Assembly (NCBI RefSeq): GCF_947242115.1
Contig: NC_074714.1
Coordinates: 35,288,323 to 35,352,322, forward strand
Reading direction: 5' to 3'
DNA: 64,000 bases
Origin: Biomphalaria glabrata
Lineage: Eukaryota > Mollusca > Gastropoda > Planorbidae
Below, piece by piece: positions 34,403-46,432 of the stretch. The notes below the pieces were generated by a model that did no database searches, was not told where the DNA came from, and saw nothing but the letters and a program-made list of their open reading frames with translations. Position 1 is the stretch's first letter. Every line of letters starts with the position of its first letter. The translations under genes were made by a program, and so were the position numbers.

Positions 34403-35100
34403 TTCTCACTTGACGGCTGTCGCCTACTTTATTAGTGAATATTGACTCAGACTCACTGTGTCGAATCTGATTAGACTCTAGATCCTAGTAGTTCCTACTC
34501 CCCTAGCCTAGACTTAGACTCTAGAGAAATTAGTAAAGTAGATCTAGATCTAGTCAAGATTATACGTTTTATTTCGTAGAATCTAGATCAACTATTCTAA
34601 TCGTAGGGTAGGTCGTAGGGTTAGACTAGAACTAGATTTGATTCTGATTCTATTAATCTATTTCTAGTCGAGTCAAGACTCGAGCCTCTAGTCTAGTAGA
34701 TCTATATTATTCTGTATATAGTATATAGATTCATTATAGATCTACTAATACTATAATAAATAATATTATTAATATAGATGTAGATCTACTAGATTTAGGT
34801 TAGCAACAGCTACAGTCAGGGCTACAGCTAGACTGAGACTCCACCGACGCCACCGTGACAGTAAAGTTGACCCGAACTAAACACGATAAAAACCATTGAC
34901 TTTATCAAATCAACCTAACTAAATTCTAAATTAGGAATGTGAAATAGAAGAAACAATTGATTTGCTAAAATACTGCGTTAACAATAAAAACAAACAATAA
35001 ATCGCAAGCGTATGGCGTCTTCACTGTGACGTAATTTGTCTATTTACATCGACAGCGCCATCAAAAGGGCGAATACTCTTATGCAGTGAAATGGATATCA
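34403..35100 (-). promoter_or_regulatory. OTUD5 upstream region
   Basis: The OTUD5 5' UTR and promoter should lie here on the minus strand. A TTACGTCA (CRE-like) motif lies at 35034-35027, about 625 bp before the start codon. 34440-34800 is dense in TAGATCTAG and related palindromes, as are other unique parts of this genome. No TATA box is obvious. The exact transcription start cannot be read from sequence. Confidence 0.35.
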
Positions 35101-35410
35101 TCTTCCTTAGGGAGTCTAGTCTAAAAAATCGAGATTAAAATAATCATAATAATGTAGAATCTTCTCTTTTTTTCAGACCCTCGATCTAGAATCTAGATTA
35201 GATCTAGCTAATCAATAAAAGACTAAAGTGCTTGAAATACATCTAGTTTCTTGTAAAAAAAAAAAAACAACTAGAAATATATATCAATAGTGATTCAATA
35301 GATCTATATCTAAAAATCAAATAGGATAAACGGATGATTTTAAAAAACGTAACATTCATTATTAAAAAAACAAAACAGTATAATTTTGTTTTTAAGAAAA
35401 TTTGATATGA

Positions 35411-35481
35411 GCATCGGTGGTCTAGTGGTAGAATACTCGCCTGCTACGCGGGTGACCCGGGTTCGATTCCCGGTCGATGCA
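35411..35481 (+). tRNA. tRNA with glycine-type body and GCU (serine) anticodon
   Basis: The cloverleaf folds. The acceptor GCATCGG pairs with TCGATGC (seven pairs, the last G-U), followed by A73. The anticodon stem CTCGC/GCGGG has five pairs including one G-U. The T arm CCGGG/CCCGG is perfect with loop TTCGATT. The D stem GTCT/GAAT is weak (one mismatch). The anticodon loop is CTGCTAC, so the anticodon is GCT at 35443-35445. Body, 4-nt variable loop and length match animal tRNA-Gly(GCC), differing by a C-to-T change at the third anticodon base. True tRNA-Ser has a long variable arm, which is absent. Box A and box B are intact and a run of at least ten T follows within 5 bp, so pol III transcription looks possible. 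It is either a decaying tRNA-Gly or an anticodon-switched tRNA. Confidence 0.85.
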
Positions 35482-35513
35482 ATATTTTTTTTTTGTAAGG
35501 CACTGCTTAAATC

Positions 35514-35585
35514 GCGTCGACCCCTTTTTACAATTCTACACTATTCGGCGCGTCGACCCCTTTTTACAATTCTACACTATTCGGC
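35514..35585. repeat. 36-bp tandem duplication after the tRNA
   Basis: GCGTCGACCCCTTTTTACAA + TTCTACACTATTCGGC occurs twice without change, 33 bp past the tRNA. Confidence 0.85.
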
Positions 35586-35663
35586 GCCACCAAACAGTAA
35601 ACGCATTTTCCTTCATGAGCACTTTTACTAATGTTACAAAATGTAATCCTAATGTATAATATC

Positions 35664-36470
35664 CATGGGCGTGCGCCCCCCCGCCAAAGAAATTCCCCCT
35701 CCTCCCGCAGGATGTGGAATTTTAAGACTGACTTTTTTGCTTTGATTTTGTTTATTTTAGGTGAGATTTTAATGTTAAACCATCACTTCACCCAGCGCAC
35801 CCAAAGGGGGTTTTGAGTTTTAAATACCCCTCCAGGTGGTTTTGAGGTTAAAACACACCTCTTCTATAAAACAAAAGAGGGGTTTTGTGTTTAAAAAAAC
35901 CCTCCAGAGGGCAAACTACCTCCATAGGGTTTTAAGTTCAAAACCCCATTCAGCGGAGTTTGAAGCTAAAAACTAGCTCTTCAATTTAAAATTAAAGTAG
36001 GCCTATACTACACACACAAAACTCTATGAGCGTAGCCAAGAATTTACCCCCCCCCCCCCTTTTTTTTTTCAGAGGGCTTTAAATTTAAAACCTCCTCCAG
36101 ATGGTTTTGAGTTTAAACCTCCACACACACACACAGATAGCTTTAAGGTTAAAGCAAACTACAGTCACCAAATTCTACGAGCGTAAGGTTTTTTTAGTTT
36201 GTTTATAAAAAAAAAACATCTAGAGGTTTTTTGTAGTTTAAAACCCAACACTAGATGGTTTAGTCGATAAAACTTTTCCTTATAAAATCTAAAGCAAACT
36301 ACAGTCACATGCGCGTAACCAAGATTGGTAACAAATTTCTACCAGTCGCTAGGCTCCATTAATACAGTGCAGTGAATACCAGATTTGATTTTTTAACAAA
36401 AATTTTTTAATAGCAGGATAATGCACTGTATAAACATCAGAATATGCATTTTGTATAAGCAAACATAGAG
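35664..36470 (+). mobile_element. CATGGG-end element, diverged copy
   Basis: It begins CATGGGCGTGCGCCCCCC. TTTAGGTGAGATTTTAATG follows, then GGGTTTTGAGTTT-type units, the block ATGAGCGTAGCCAAGAATTT, and a right part (CTCCATTAATACAGTGCA, TAGCAGGATAATGCACTGTA) that matches 13665-14035. The right end and target duplication are not visible. Confidence 0.65.
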
Positions 36471-36894
36471 CACCATCTGTGCTGACACTACTAATACTTT
36501 TCAAAGAGAATCTATACTTTTACAAAATGAACTTTCTCATAAACATCACACACCAGTGTAATCGTTTCAGGAGATTTGCAAAATAGAAACACATCTTTAA
36601 AAATAGACATCATTTTAATACCTAACTTTAGGCCTACCTTTGTAATACCAAGTGTCCTTGTCGACAAAACTCATGCAGATACTTGCTATCAAAATGTCAT
36701 TTAGGTATTTAGGTTTTATAGACTCGACTTATAGAACCTGTTACAAATAACGTACTAGGGATTTTGTATTCCTGCTCTCAAACTACTGAAGAAAAACCAT
36801 AGCATTGAACAAAAATCCTTTAAAAACAAAAACAACAACAAAGCTTATCTAAATGGGAAGAGCTCCGCCCTCAAAACTATATCTTTCAATAATT

Positions 36895-37275
36895 TTTTAG
36901 TTATTTCCCATGTTCGGTATCAAACAAAATAATTAATTATCAATAATTAATTTACTAATTGGGTATTTTTTAAAATTCTTGTTTTGTCAGGTACAATAAA
37001 TAATTTGTTTAAAGTATCAACTTGATCGGAGAATCCGCGAGGGAGAAATAACGTTGACAATTATTTAAGGGGACTTAACCCAACAATTTTAGCCACATCA
37101 GTGAATACTGCAGGATTAGTTTCCCTTGTTGGTATCGAACAAAAAAAATAATTATCAGTAATTAATTGACTAATTTGGTGTTTTTTAAAATGATTCATGT
37201 CTTGTTTATGCCAATGAATAATTGTGCGAAGTTACAACTTGATCCGAGAATGGGTGTGGGTGAAATAACGTATTA
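36895..37275 (+). repeat. dispersed repeat D, two tandem copies
   Basis: Copy one (36895-37065) and copy two (37115-37275) share GGTATCAAACAAAATAATTA, TTAATTGACTAATTTGG-like, TTTTGTCAGGTACAATAAAT and AACTTGATCCGAGAATGGGT blocks at the same order and spacing. Confidence 0.65.
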
Positions 37276-37289
37276 GAGATTTTTTTAAC

Positions 37290-38660
37290 ATTTGCAACAA
37301 GATCTGACAATCAGGAGGATGACCAAAATCCTCAACCCAATTACTTATCATCACTCTACAGGACCATCAGCCTCATAAGCCATCGCAGGAAAATCCTATT
37401 AAAAATATTCTTAACCTTCTAAAACCAATAGCTAACAACATTATATCAGAAGAACAAGCGGGTTTTAGACAAGGTCACAGCACAACAGAACAAATCCTAA
37501 ACCTCAGGATACTTTGCGAGAAATAGCTCCAACACTAACATAACCTTTTTCACGTCTTCATTGACTTCAAAAAAGCTTTCGACAGAGTATGGCATGGGGC
37601 ACTCTAGGCGACAATGGAAAAATGTAATGTAAATCAAGATTTAAAAGTTATCCAAAACCTCTATAAATAGACCACAGTTGGAGTGAGATAAACCTGCCTA
37701 CTCTTACCAACTCTTTGCAATGTCTTCCTTGAAAGGATAGTGGAAGATGCTCTCGGGGGCTACGAAGGCTATATAACATATGGCAGCAATACCGACTCCC
37801 CCCCCCCCCACACACACACACTAATTATGACCAATAACCAACAGCGCTTTAAAGGGGACATCAGCGGTGGCGAAAAGCTGACAAGAGTCCGTAGTTTTAA
37901 ATACATTGGAGCTGTTGTCTCAGATGAAGGAACCAAACCTGAACTACTGGCAAGAATTGCACAGTCTTATCTTTTTTACCTTTACCTATCCCTTAGTCTG
38001 CTGGACCGTAGGGGCACCACGCAAGATTCGTCGACCGTCCTTTTCCATTCCTCTCTGTTCTTAGCCTTAGTTAGAACCTCATTCAATGGCGTGCCCGTCC
38101 ATTCTTTTATGTTGTCCTCCCATCGCTTTCTCTGTCTGCCTCTTCGTCTTTTTCCTGGTAGATTTCCCTAAAGGAAGGTCTTAGCAAGCCTCGAAGATCT
38201 TGTGATATGGCCATAGATTTTTAGCTTGCGTTTTTTTTACGACAGTTAGCAGGTCATCATGAGGTCCAATCGCTGCAGTAACGCTGTCTCTAATCTCTTG
38301 TTTTTTTTTTTTTTTTTTTGCGGTATTTGAATGTGATACCTAGTATCCTTCTGTAGCAGTCTACAGCAACACTCAAAACAATCGGGACAAACAAAGGCAT
38401 AGCACTAAAAATCAGACTGATGCGCTCCCTGGTCACGGTCACATTCTTGAATGCTTACGAATCTTGGACGCTGACAGCAGATCTCGAGAAGAGGATCCTT
38501 ACAATGGAACTAAGATGTTAAAGAAAGATCCTAGGTGTCACTTACAAAGACCACAGCACGAATGAAGAGATAAGAAACAGGATTAATGCAACTATTGAAT
38601 CCCACTCTCAAAAAACGTAAACTTAAACTCTATGGCAACATCACAAGGTCCTCAGGGCTC
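37290..38660 (+). mobile_element. degenerate LINE, entered by an inverted LINE fragment
   Basis: Reverse-transcriptase pieces can be followed in several frames: EEQAGFRQGHSTTEQILNLR (37450), the motif A region FIDFKKAFDRVWHGAL (37556), MTNNQQRFKGDISGGEKLTR and FKYIGAVVSDEGTKPELLAR (37830-37960). After the insertion at 37973-38360 come RLMRSLVTVTFLNAYESWTL and ILGVTYKDHSTNEEIRNRIN (38420-38590). Numerous stops and shifts; the copy is old. Motif C is not intact. Confidence 0.7.
37973..38360 (-). mobile_element. LINE 3' fragment nested inside another LINE
   Basis: On the minus strand it encodes the C-terminal part of a reverse transcriptase of the same lineage as the host copy (pieces like RRILGI..NKRLETALLQR, then RQRKRWEDNIKEWTGTPLNE and REEWKRTVDESCVVPLRS in shifting frames), ending GGTAAAGGTAAAAAAGATAA. 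CAGTCT flanks both edges (37967-37972 and about 38361-38366), consistent with a short target duplication. A poly-T run (38299-38320) interrupts it. Confidence 0.6.
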
Positions 38661-39900
38661 GCAAATACCTTCCTCTTTTATGGAGAAATCATAGTTTGTG
38701 AACAAAATTATTTGAATTAATAAATAAATTTTATATAATGTCGCTTCCCTTCTGGTATCTTGGCCGATTCGGTGGGGTAAAGGGGGGGGGGGGCGACTGC
38801 ATGCACTGCCCTCCCCACTCTAGCCCTATGAGTGGGGGGGGGGGGGCGGTCCTATTTTTAATGAAGAAATCATAGTTTGTGAACAAAATTAGTTGAATAT
38901 CTATATAAGCTGCGTATTGATATATGAACCCATTTGTATATTATGTCGCACCACACTCTAATCTCAAATTTTATGATAGTAAATATAAAATGAAAAAGGG
39001 TTGTACCAGGTGGGAGGAGCGATACATGCAATCACCTTCCCCCCATCGGACAAACCAATACTTTTTCTTTTTGCATTATAGTTAAGAAATTACAAAATAA
39101 ATAAAAATCTGTCACTAATATAATTTATAAATGCTATAAATTAAATTCGTATATCGAGTCGCCCCACCCCTATTCTTTTAATGCCAAATGCAATCATTAG
39201 CAGAAATTATAAAAAGGAGCGAGGATTAATCGTTTTCACTCTACCGCCCCCTTATTTTTCCAGACGAACGAAGACATGACGTTTTAAAACAGGATAGTCA
39301 AATATGGCGAAGGAGTTTATGTAATTTCACATGAATTTATCATTTATTTTAAGAAAGACTTTGCTTTGGAAAATTTAGAATCCATACGAAATTTTTCAGC
39401 ATAAGAGTAACGATTGAAATAAATTCTAAACCCAAATAATCTTTTCCTAGTCGCCTTTTCCCAACTTTTACTCAATCTGATATTTTTCTAATTAAATAAA
39501 TTTGGGACAATAACTTACAATTCATACTTAAGTCCTAAAAATGCAAAAAAAAAAAAAAAAAAAAAAAAAATTAGAGTAGAATCTAATTGGTCCATTTAAT
39601 TTCTTCTCCAACTTCCGAAATTTTTTTGTTTAGAGCTTTGAATTATAGTTCTGTAACAAAACAAAGTTACAATCATGCCTTTTGAACAAAATGTATCACT
39701 TACAAATGAGCATTAAAAAAAAATATTTATCGAATAATTTTTTTCGGCGGCGATCCTCATAGCCTTAATCTAAATATGTGGGATATCTTATCTTATCAAG
39801 GAACAAATCGGTTTTATTTACAATGTATTAAGGCCTATAAATTCATATTAGAATATTTTTCAAGTAAAACATTATTCAAAAGGTCCTTTTTCATAGGATG
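38661..39900. other. no gene; old repeat debris and homopolymers
   Basis: Contains two related patches, 38680-38790 and 38858-38960 (AAATCATAGTTTGTGAACAA followed by AAATTA.TTGAAT), with G-runs between them, and a poly-A of about 28 at 39543-39570. No coding signal. Confidence 0.45.
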
Positions 39901-39920
39901 AATAATGAGCTTTAGGTCAG

Positions 39921-40400
39921 GAGAATGCGTTTCTGCAGTGAAAAATACAAGATAACGCTTTTGGCGTCGGCGCTTGGCCCCGAACACCACTGATGAATAA
40001 TGACCTGTAGATGTCAGGAGAATTCGTTTTTGCAGTGAAAAATGCAAGATAACGCTTTTGGCGTTGGGGCTTGGCCCCGAACCCCAATGATGAATGATGA
40101 CCTGTAGATATCAGGAGAATGCGTTTCAGCAGTGAAAAATGCAAGATAACGCTTTTGGCATCGGCGCTTGGCCCCGAACACTACTGATACTGATAAATAA
40201 TGACCTGTAGATGTCAGGAGAATTCGTTTTTGCAGTGAAAAATGCAACATAACGCTTTTGGCGTTGGGGCTTGGCCCCGAACCCCACTGATGAATGATGA
40301 CCTGTAGATATCAGGAGAATGCGTTTCAGAAGTGAAAAATGCAAGATAATGCTTTTGGCGTCGGGGCTTCGCACCGAGCCCCACTGGGGAAGCTCTCTCC
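39921..40400. repeat. 97-bp satellite with alternating two-unit order, five units
   Basis: Units start at 39921, 40018, 40115, 40218 and 40315 (the third is six bases longer). Units 1, 3 and 5 begin GAGAATGCGTTTC, while 2 and 4 begin GAGAATTCGTTTTT. The GGGGCTTGGCCCCGAACCCC variant follows the same alternation, so the array expanded as about 197-bp dimers. The last unit runs into CGGGGCTTCGCACCGAGCCC, a block shared with 14056. Overlapping minus frames (65-82 codons) are array shadows. Confidence 0.85.
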
Positions 40401-40469
40401 CAGACCTGCAACCTGGGTTGTTTTTTTTCGCCTAAGGTTGAGAAACACTGATGTACGCACGTTTGTGCA

Positions 40470-40515
40470 TAAGGTTAGGGTTTACTGGGCGTTAGGGTTA
40501 GGGTTTTGGACGAAA
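40470..40515. repeat. short interstitial telomere-like repeat
   Basis: GGTTAGGGTTTACTGGGCGT followed by TAGGGTTAGGGTTTTGG: four imperfect TTAGGG units. Similar short stretches lie at 55826 and 58040. Confidence 0.6.
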
Positions 40516-40834
40516 AATCCCCCTTCCCCATCCAAAGTTTTGGATCCGCTAGTGGGCCTAATCTATATTATACTTACGTAAAAATATAAGTAACGCTTAT
40601 AAAAGTCAATAAAATTGAAGCAATTTAATAAATTTACTTTTATCACAAAATTACGGTTATACGGCTGATTAGGCCATGTTGGCTTTAGACCTAGATATAG
40701 TATCCAGCCATATTAAATTTTTATTTCTTTTACTTTGAAAAATTATAACGATCATTCTAGAGTTTTCCCCATGTGGCCAACGAGCTAGTCAATCTTTTCT
40801 CAGCGATATACAACTGTTAAATTTATAGGAAAAT

Positions 40835-41065
40835 GGTTAGTCATTTTTGAGATCAGCTGTCCGTTTTCCTGTGTCCAGGTTTCTGCTGGTTCCACGAAGA
40901 TCTGACTTGAATAGAGGTATTGTAAAAAGAAGACAGAGGAAGCGATGGAAAGTCAACATCAAAGAATAAACATTGAATGGATGAAATCTACCCAAGGCAA
41001 AGGACAGAGAGGGATGGAGAAAAACGGTTGACTGATCTTGTGTGGTGCCCCGACGGTTCATTGAA
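40835..41065 (+). mobile_element. LINE C-terminal fragment
   Basis: Plus-strand pieces read RRQRKRWKVNIKE, then AKDREGWRKTVD and VVPRRFIELRDM, the terminal part of the reverse-transcriptase lineage also seen at 37973-38360, with frame breaks. The minus frame 40837-41061 is its shadow. Confidence 0.6.
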
Positions 41066-41223
41066 CTAAGGGATATGTGAATTAATTATTTCACTTGATA
41101 TCGAAAAAGGGAACTTTAATTCTACTTTATAGAGAAAATTGTAAGTGCGGAGTTCTTTCCCTTATGTAAGCTTTGGATTTTTTTTTCTTGTTTTCCTTGA
41201 TGCTCCGATGAGATTTGTGCACA

Positions 41224-41387
<164 letters not shown>

Positions 41388-42509
41388 TGTGAGCAGGTCA
41401 GGCAGGCGCGAGTGGGAGGGCCTATTCTTGCTGCTGCTCAACATTAAATTTTATACAGTAGGCAGATGTTTGCGCTACTGGGTGGGCTCATCTGTGACAC
41501 CTCAGTCTACGACCAAGGGCCTATTCTTGCTGCTGCTCAACATTAAGAGCTAGAGTCACCTAAGTAACCAGACATACTAAACTAAACTAAATGGAAACAA
41601 GATAACAAACTTTAGTTTACGATAAATAAAACAAAATGAAACTTTATTTACATGGAATCAAATAATAATAAAATATAATATATACACTAAACACTATAAA
41701 CTACCCTCTAAATCTACACCACTACAAACACTAACAAACTAACCAAACTAACTAACACAAACTGATCAAACCAACTATCTAACAAAATCACTACAACTAC
41801 TACACTAGACCTAGATCTACACAAACACACTACCATAAACTAGTCTAGATCTACAATATCCTACTATTACACTCATAACACTAACACTAAAACAAGAATA
41901 TCTTATTCTTAGGCTCAGTACCTTACTATTCACTAAGAACAGAACTGAGAAACAGACTATAAATATAACTAATTTTACCAAGGCATAAAAAGAAACAAAA
42001 TAACACTAGATTCTAGCTTCCCTAGAATTAGAATAGATCTAACAACAGTAGTTATAAACAGCAGCTCAAAGCAGTAACACAGCAGTAATAATAGCCTGCA
42101 AAACATAAATGCAAAACTATATTAGATCTATATTCTATTAGGACTGATGGATGCCGCCATCTTCCGTACAGCATGTTGTTAACTATTATGACAAATAGTC
42201 CAAGTAGAAAATAAAATAACTACCTTACACATAGTATAGATCTAGTAAAAAAATATAAAATATTTCTACACTTACAGGCCGTCCCAGGTACAGGAATAAA
42301 AATATAATTAGATGACAGACCACAACGATCTTCAGCTGTCACACAGACAGATATGGTACTGACCACTGGTCAACTGTACACTGAACTGTTTTTAAAACAG
42401 CGTGGCATCACTTTTTATACACAAAAAGCGGAAGTAGAAATAATAAGTTTGGCACTAGCCTATAAAAATAAAATATATAAAAATATAGCTCTGGGAGCAC
42501 AAGCTCACA
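41388..42509 (-). repeat. LTR (downstream copy on the minus strand)
   Basis: Starts TGTGAGCAGGTCAGG and ends AAGCTCACA. Nearly identical to 44665-45831. The 104-codon plus frame 42353-42667 begins inside it and is not a gene. Confidence 0.85.
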
Positions 42510-42917
42510 TTCATCCCACCTTAAATTTTTGCGTCCTCGCAAAACAAAATACTAACAAACTACTTAAAATGCATTACATACATACTGCTGACATATTCTA
42601 CCATCAAAGAAAATACACACTAAAATCTATTTCACACAAAAATATACATCTCCATGACAAGACTTAAATTACATTGCTTTACAAGGACAAAAGCAAAAAA
42701 ATATACACTTCATCAGCTAAAAACACAAGTAAATACTCTTGATTCTGTACATTCTCAAATATAGGTACAGCAACTACTAAGCTTTTAAAAAAAACTTTTA
42801 AATACACATGTAGATAACATGTACTCATAGAGTTATTACAAACTAATACATCTTGATACATTGGAATGCAACCAACATATTAAATAAAAATTAGAAATAT
42901 ACAAATGAAGAATTGTG
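42510..42917. other. LTR element interior without gene
   Basis: About 400 bp between the gag-like stop and the LTR. TTAAGGTGGGATGAATG on the minus strand next to the LTR may be the polypurine tract. No reading frame is recognised. Confidence 0.45.
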
Positions 42918-44480
42918 CTAGTATGGTGAGGAAACGAACTTCATTTCCTCCTCTCGTAAATATCGGTAAGTACTGCCGTCTTCTGCCTCCACCATGTACC
43001 AGCCAGAAGCATACTTGGGTACTGCAGTAATTACAAAACACGAGGGTTCATACTGCATGAACATTCTTCCCTGGCCTCTGACTCTCTGTTCGACAAGAAC
43101 TCGGCACCCAATGTTCAGAAGGTCGTTCCTTTTCTTCTGCAACTCAGGAACCTCATGAGAAAGCAAGGTGGATTCTGGCTGGACCGGATGAAACTGTAGG
43201 AAAGGATTTGTCTCCCTACCTTCTTCTGCATGATTACTGGAAGTGCCAGGTGAGGCAACTTCTGAATGAATCGACATCATTTCTGCCACTGCGGGTTGGT
43301 TTCTGCGAACAATTGAATCAGGAGCAGTGTTGGATCGCCTAGGATTCTGTGGCACCTCAATCGACAATTCTGTTGGCTTGGGGGCAGGTTGCAGTTGTAC
43401 TGCCTGTGGTTGTTCCACTGCGGCAACCTGAACGTGATTCACTGCTGCAGTGACATCAGGGCAAGCTCGGGTGAAATGGTTCCGGCTTCCACAATTCGAG
43501 CAGTTGCTTCTAGAAGGGTGTTGCTGGTGAGCCCGGTTCCCTGGCTTCTTTCGCTGACCTTGGAACCTGTTCTGCAGCCTGCAATTTCTTGCCAGATGGC
43601 CAGGTTTGCCACATGTGTAGCATTTCCTGTTCTTCATCGTTGGCCTCTTATGGTTAAGAGTGCGTTTTGGTTGCCTACCCGGTTGCGAGGTTATCTGTCT
43701 CACATTGCTGCTAATGTGATCGGGCTGATGGTTGTTGCAGTGGGGACAGCTATAGTTCTGTGGCCCTGAAAATTGTAGGCGCACAATCTGGGCTACAAGC
43801 TCCTCCACTTGCTTGGAGAGCGCAGCTAGCTGGCCTTCAATCTTTATCTCACTGCATGTCACCTTGGTTGTGGCTTGAGAGGTTACATGTTCATCTTTAG
43901 CCCATCTGATGGCTATGTCCCTTATGGACAAAAAGCTAATGTCTGGTCGTTCAAGCAACCTCTCTAGTAAATCTCTCCTAAGGGCTCTGTCGTTGAGATT
44001 TTCCACAAAATGATCTCTCAGGACAGTTTCATCAAGGACTGTTGCTGAAAGGGTACTCTGTCTGTCTACCACTGCTTTGAACGATTGCTGTAGCCGATGC
44101 GAGTAGGAGCGAATAAGCTCTCCTGGGCGTTGACTGATGCGGTAGAGTTCTCCCATAAGCTGAGAGACACTCCTCCTCTCCCCATAGGATGACCGTAACA
44201 GTTGGGTCAGTGCCTCTGGAGACTCCCTGGTTGCTTGAGGGTAAAAACCAAGCTCAGCCTTCACTGACTCCCCCAGATGAGAAATCAGGAACTCACACTT
44301 CTCATCTGGCTGCTGTATGTGCTGGGACTTCCAGGCTCTCTCCATATCTTGAAGGAACTCTTCGACTTCCCTGGCTGGGCCATCGCCATGGAAGCGTCGA
44401 ATGTTCCACTCCGTTCTTGGCACTACAACCAGTGTCTGAGACGGCTGCATTCTTGCTGCTGCTGCTGAGTCGCTGTTCAT
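42918..44480 (-). CDS. Gag-like protein of an LTR element, 520 codons, open
   Basis: A single open frame. Residues 1-210 are a capsid-like helical region (for example WNIRRFHGDGPAREVEEFLQ, then ISQRPGELIRSYSHRLQQSF) of the Ty3/Arc kind. About 211-240 is a short coiled segment. Two CCHC knuckles follow (CYTCGKPGHLARNC and CSNCGSRNHFTRAC) plus a possible degenerate one, CPHCNNH, before them. The last about 75 residues (GCRVLVEQRVRGQGRMF.. SGWYMVEAEDGSTYRYLREE) resemble the small beta module often found at the end of integrases, here fused directly to gag. Particle formation is inferred from the family only. The LTRs on both sides argue against a domesticated host gene. Confidence 0.75.
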   Translation of the reverse strand: MNSDSAAAARMQPSQTLVVVPRTEWNIRRFHGDGPAREVEEFLQDMERAWKSQHIQQPDEKCEFLISHLGESVKAELGFYPQATRESPEALTQLLRSSYGERRSVSQLMGELYRISQRPGELIRSYSHRLQQSFKAVVDRQSTLSATVLDETVLRDHFVENLNDRALRRDLLERLLERPDISFLSIRDIAIRWAKDEHVTSQATTKVTCSEIKIEGQLAALSKQVEELVAQIVRLQFSGPQNYSCPHCNNHQPDHISSNVRQITSQPGRQPKRTLNHKRPTMKNRKCYTCGKPGHLARNCRLQNRFQGQRKKPGNRAHQQHPSRSNCSNCGSRNHFTRACPDVTAAVNHVQVAAVEQPQAVQLQPAPKPTELSIEVPQNPRRSNTAPDSIVRRNQPAVAEMMSIHSEVASPGTSSNHAEEGRETNPFLQFHPVQPESTLLSHEVPELQKKRNDLLNIGCRVLVEQRVRGQGRMFMQYEPSCFVITAVPKYASGWYMVEAEDGSTYRYLREEEMKFVSSPY

Positions 44481-44664
44481 CTACGTAACTACTCAACAAA
44501 ACTAAAGCCTAATAACCTCTCTAACAAACGCCTAAAGAAAAACTGAACTATACACTATCACTACTTCCTATCACTGCCTAAACTCGTACAAAAACCTAAT
44601 CTATCCCAATAAAAAAATACAAGTCTGGTCACTCAAGCACAGATCCCACTTCTGACACCAAAAA
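44481..44664 (-). other. leader and primer-binding site of the LTR element
   Basis: On the minus strand, TGGTGTCAGAAGTGGGATC lies within five bases of the LTR and is complementary to the 3' end of animal tRNA-Leu. About 165 bp of leader precede the gag-like ATG. Confidence 0.6.
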
Positions 44665-45934
<1,270 letters not shown>

Positions 45935-46432
45935 ACGAATCTCCCTATCCAGGCTCGCTGCAAATGGTACCAAACCACACCACCAACTTAAAGAACTTGA
46001 CAACTTTGGGCTTCAAAGTAACGTAATAGTTTAATGTCAATAAATAACAGCCAACACTGTACAATTGGCAGCACGTAACACAAGACTGTACAAATATCTC
46101 TCCGCCGTATCAACTCTTGCACTGGTCTCTCTGTCTCGTCTCGGACTTGTACTGAGCCGTTGTAACGAACTGTAGATCGGGAAGTTGTCACTCCTGGTCT
46201 CTGATACCTTCGCTCTTTATATGGGGTCCCTACTGGCCTTCTCGAATCGGACAGAACGTCGCTCGACCATTCTGGGTGGTCAGATGACTACAATTCTCGT
46301 GACGCTCCTGAGCTGTGTTCACGACGCCGATTTTTCCCGAACCGTCATGTTGAAACTCGTCTCGGCTGACCGTCGTAACTCGTCACGCTCGACCGCTCAT
46401 CTAGCGCTGGCCTGGGGCGATTGGCGTTGGCT

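Noticed and set aside
40470-40515. True telomere or fusion point
   Set aside because: Only about four imperfect TTAGGG units, with ordinary repeat DNA on both sides. Similar short stretches elsewhere in the window.
42918-44480. Domesticated host gag gene
   Set aside because: It lies between two matching LTRs with an adjacent tRNA-Leu primer-binding site, so it belongs to a mobile element.
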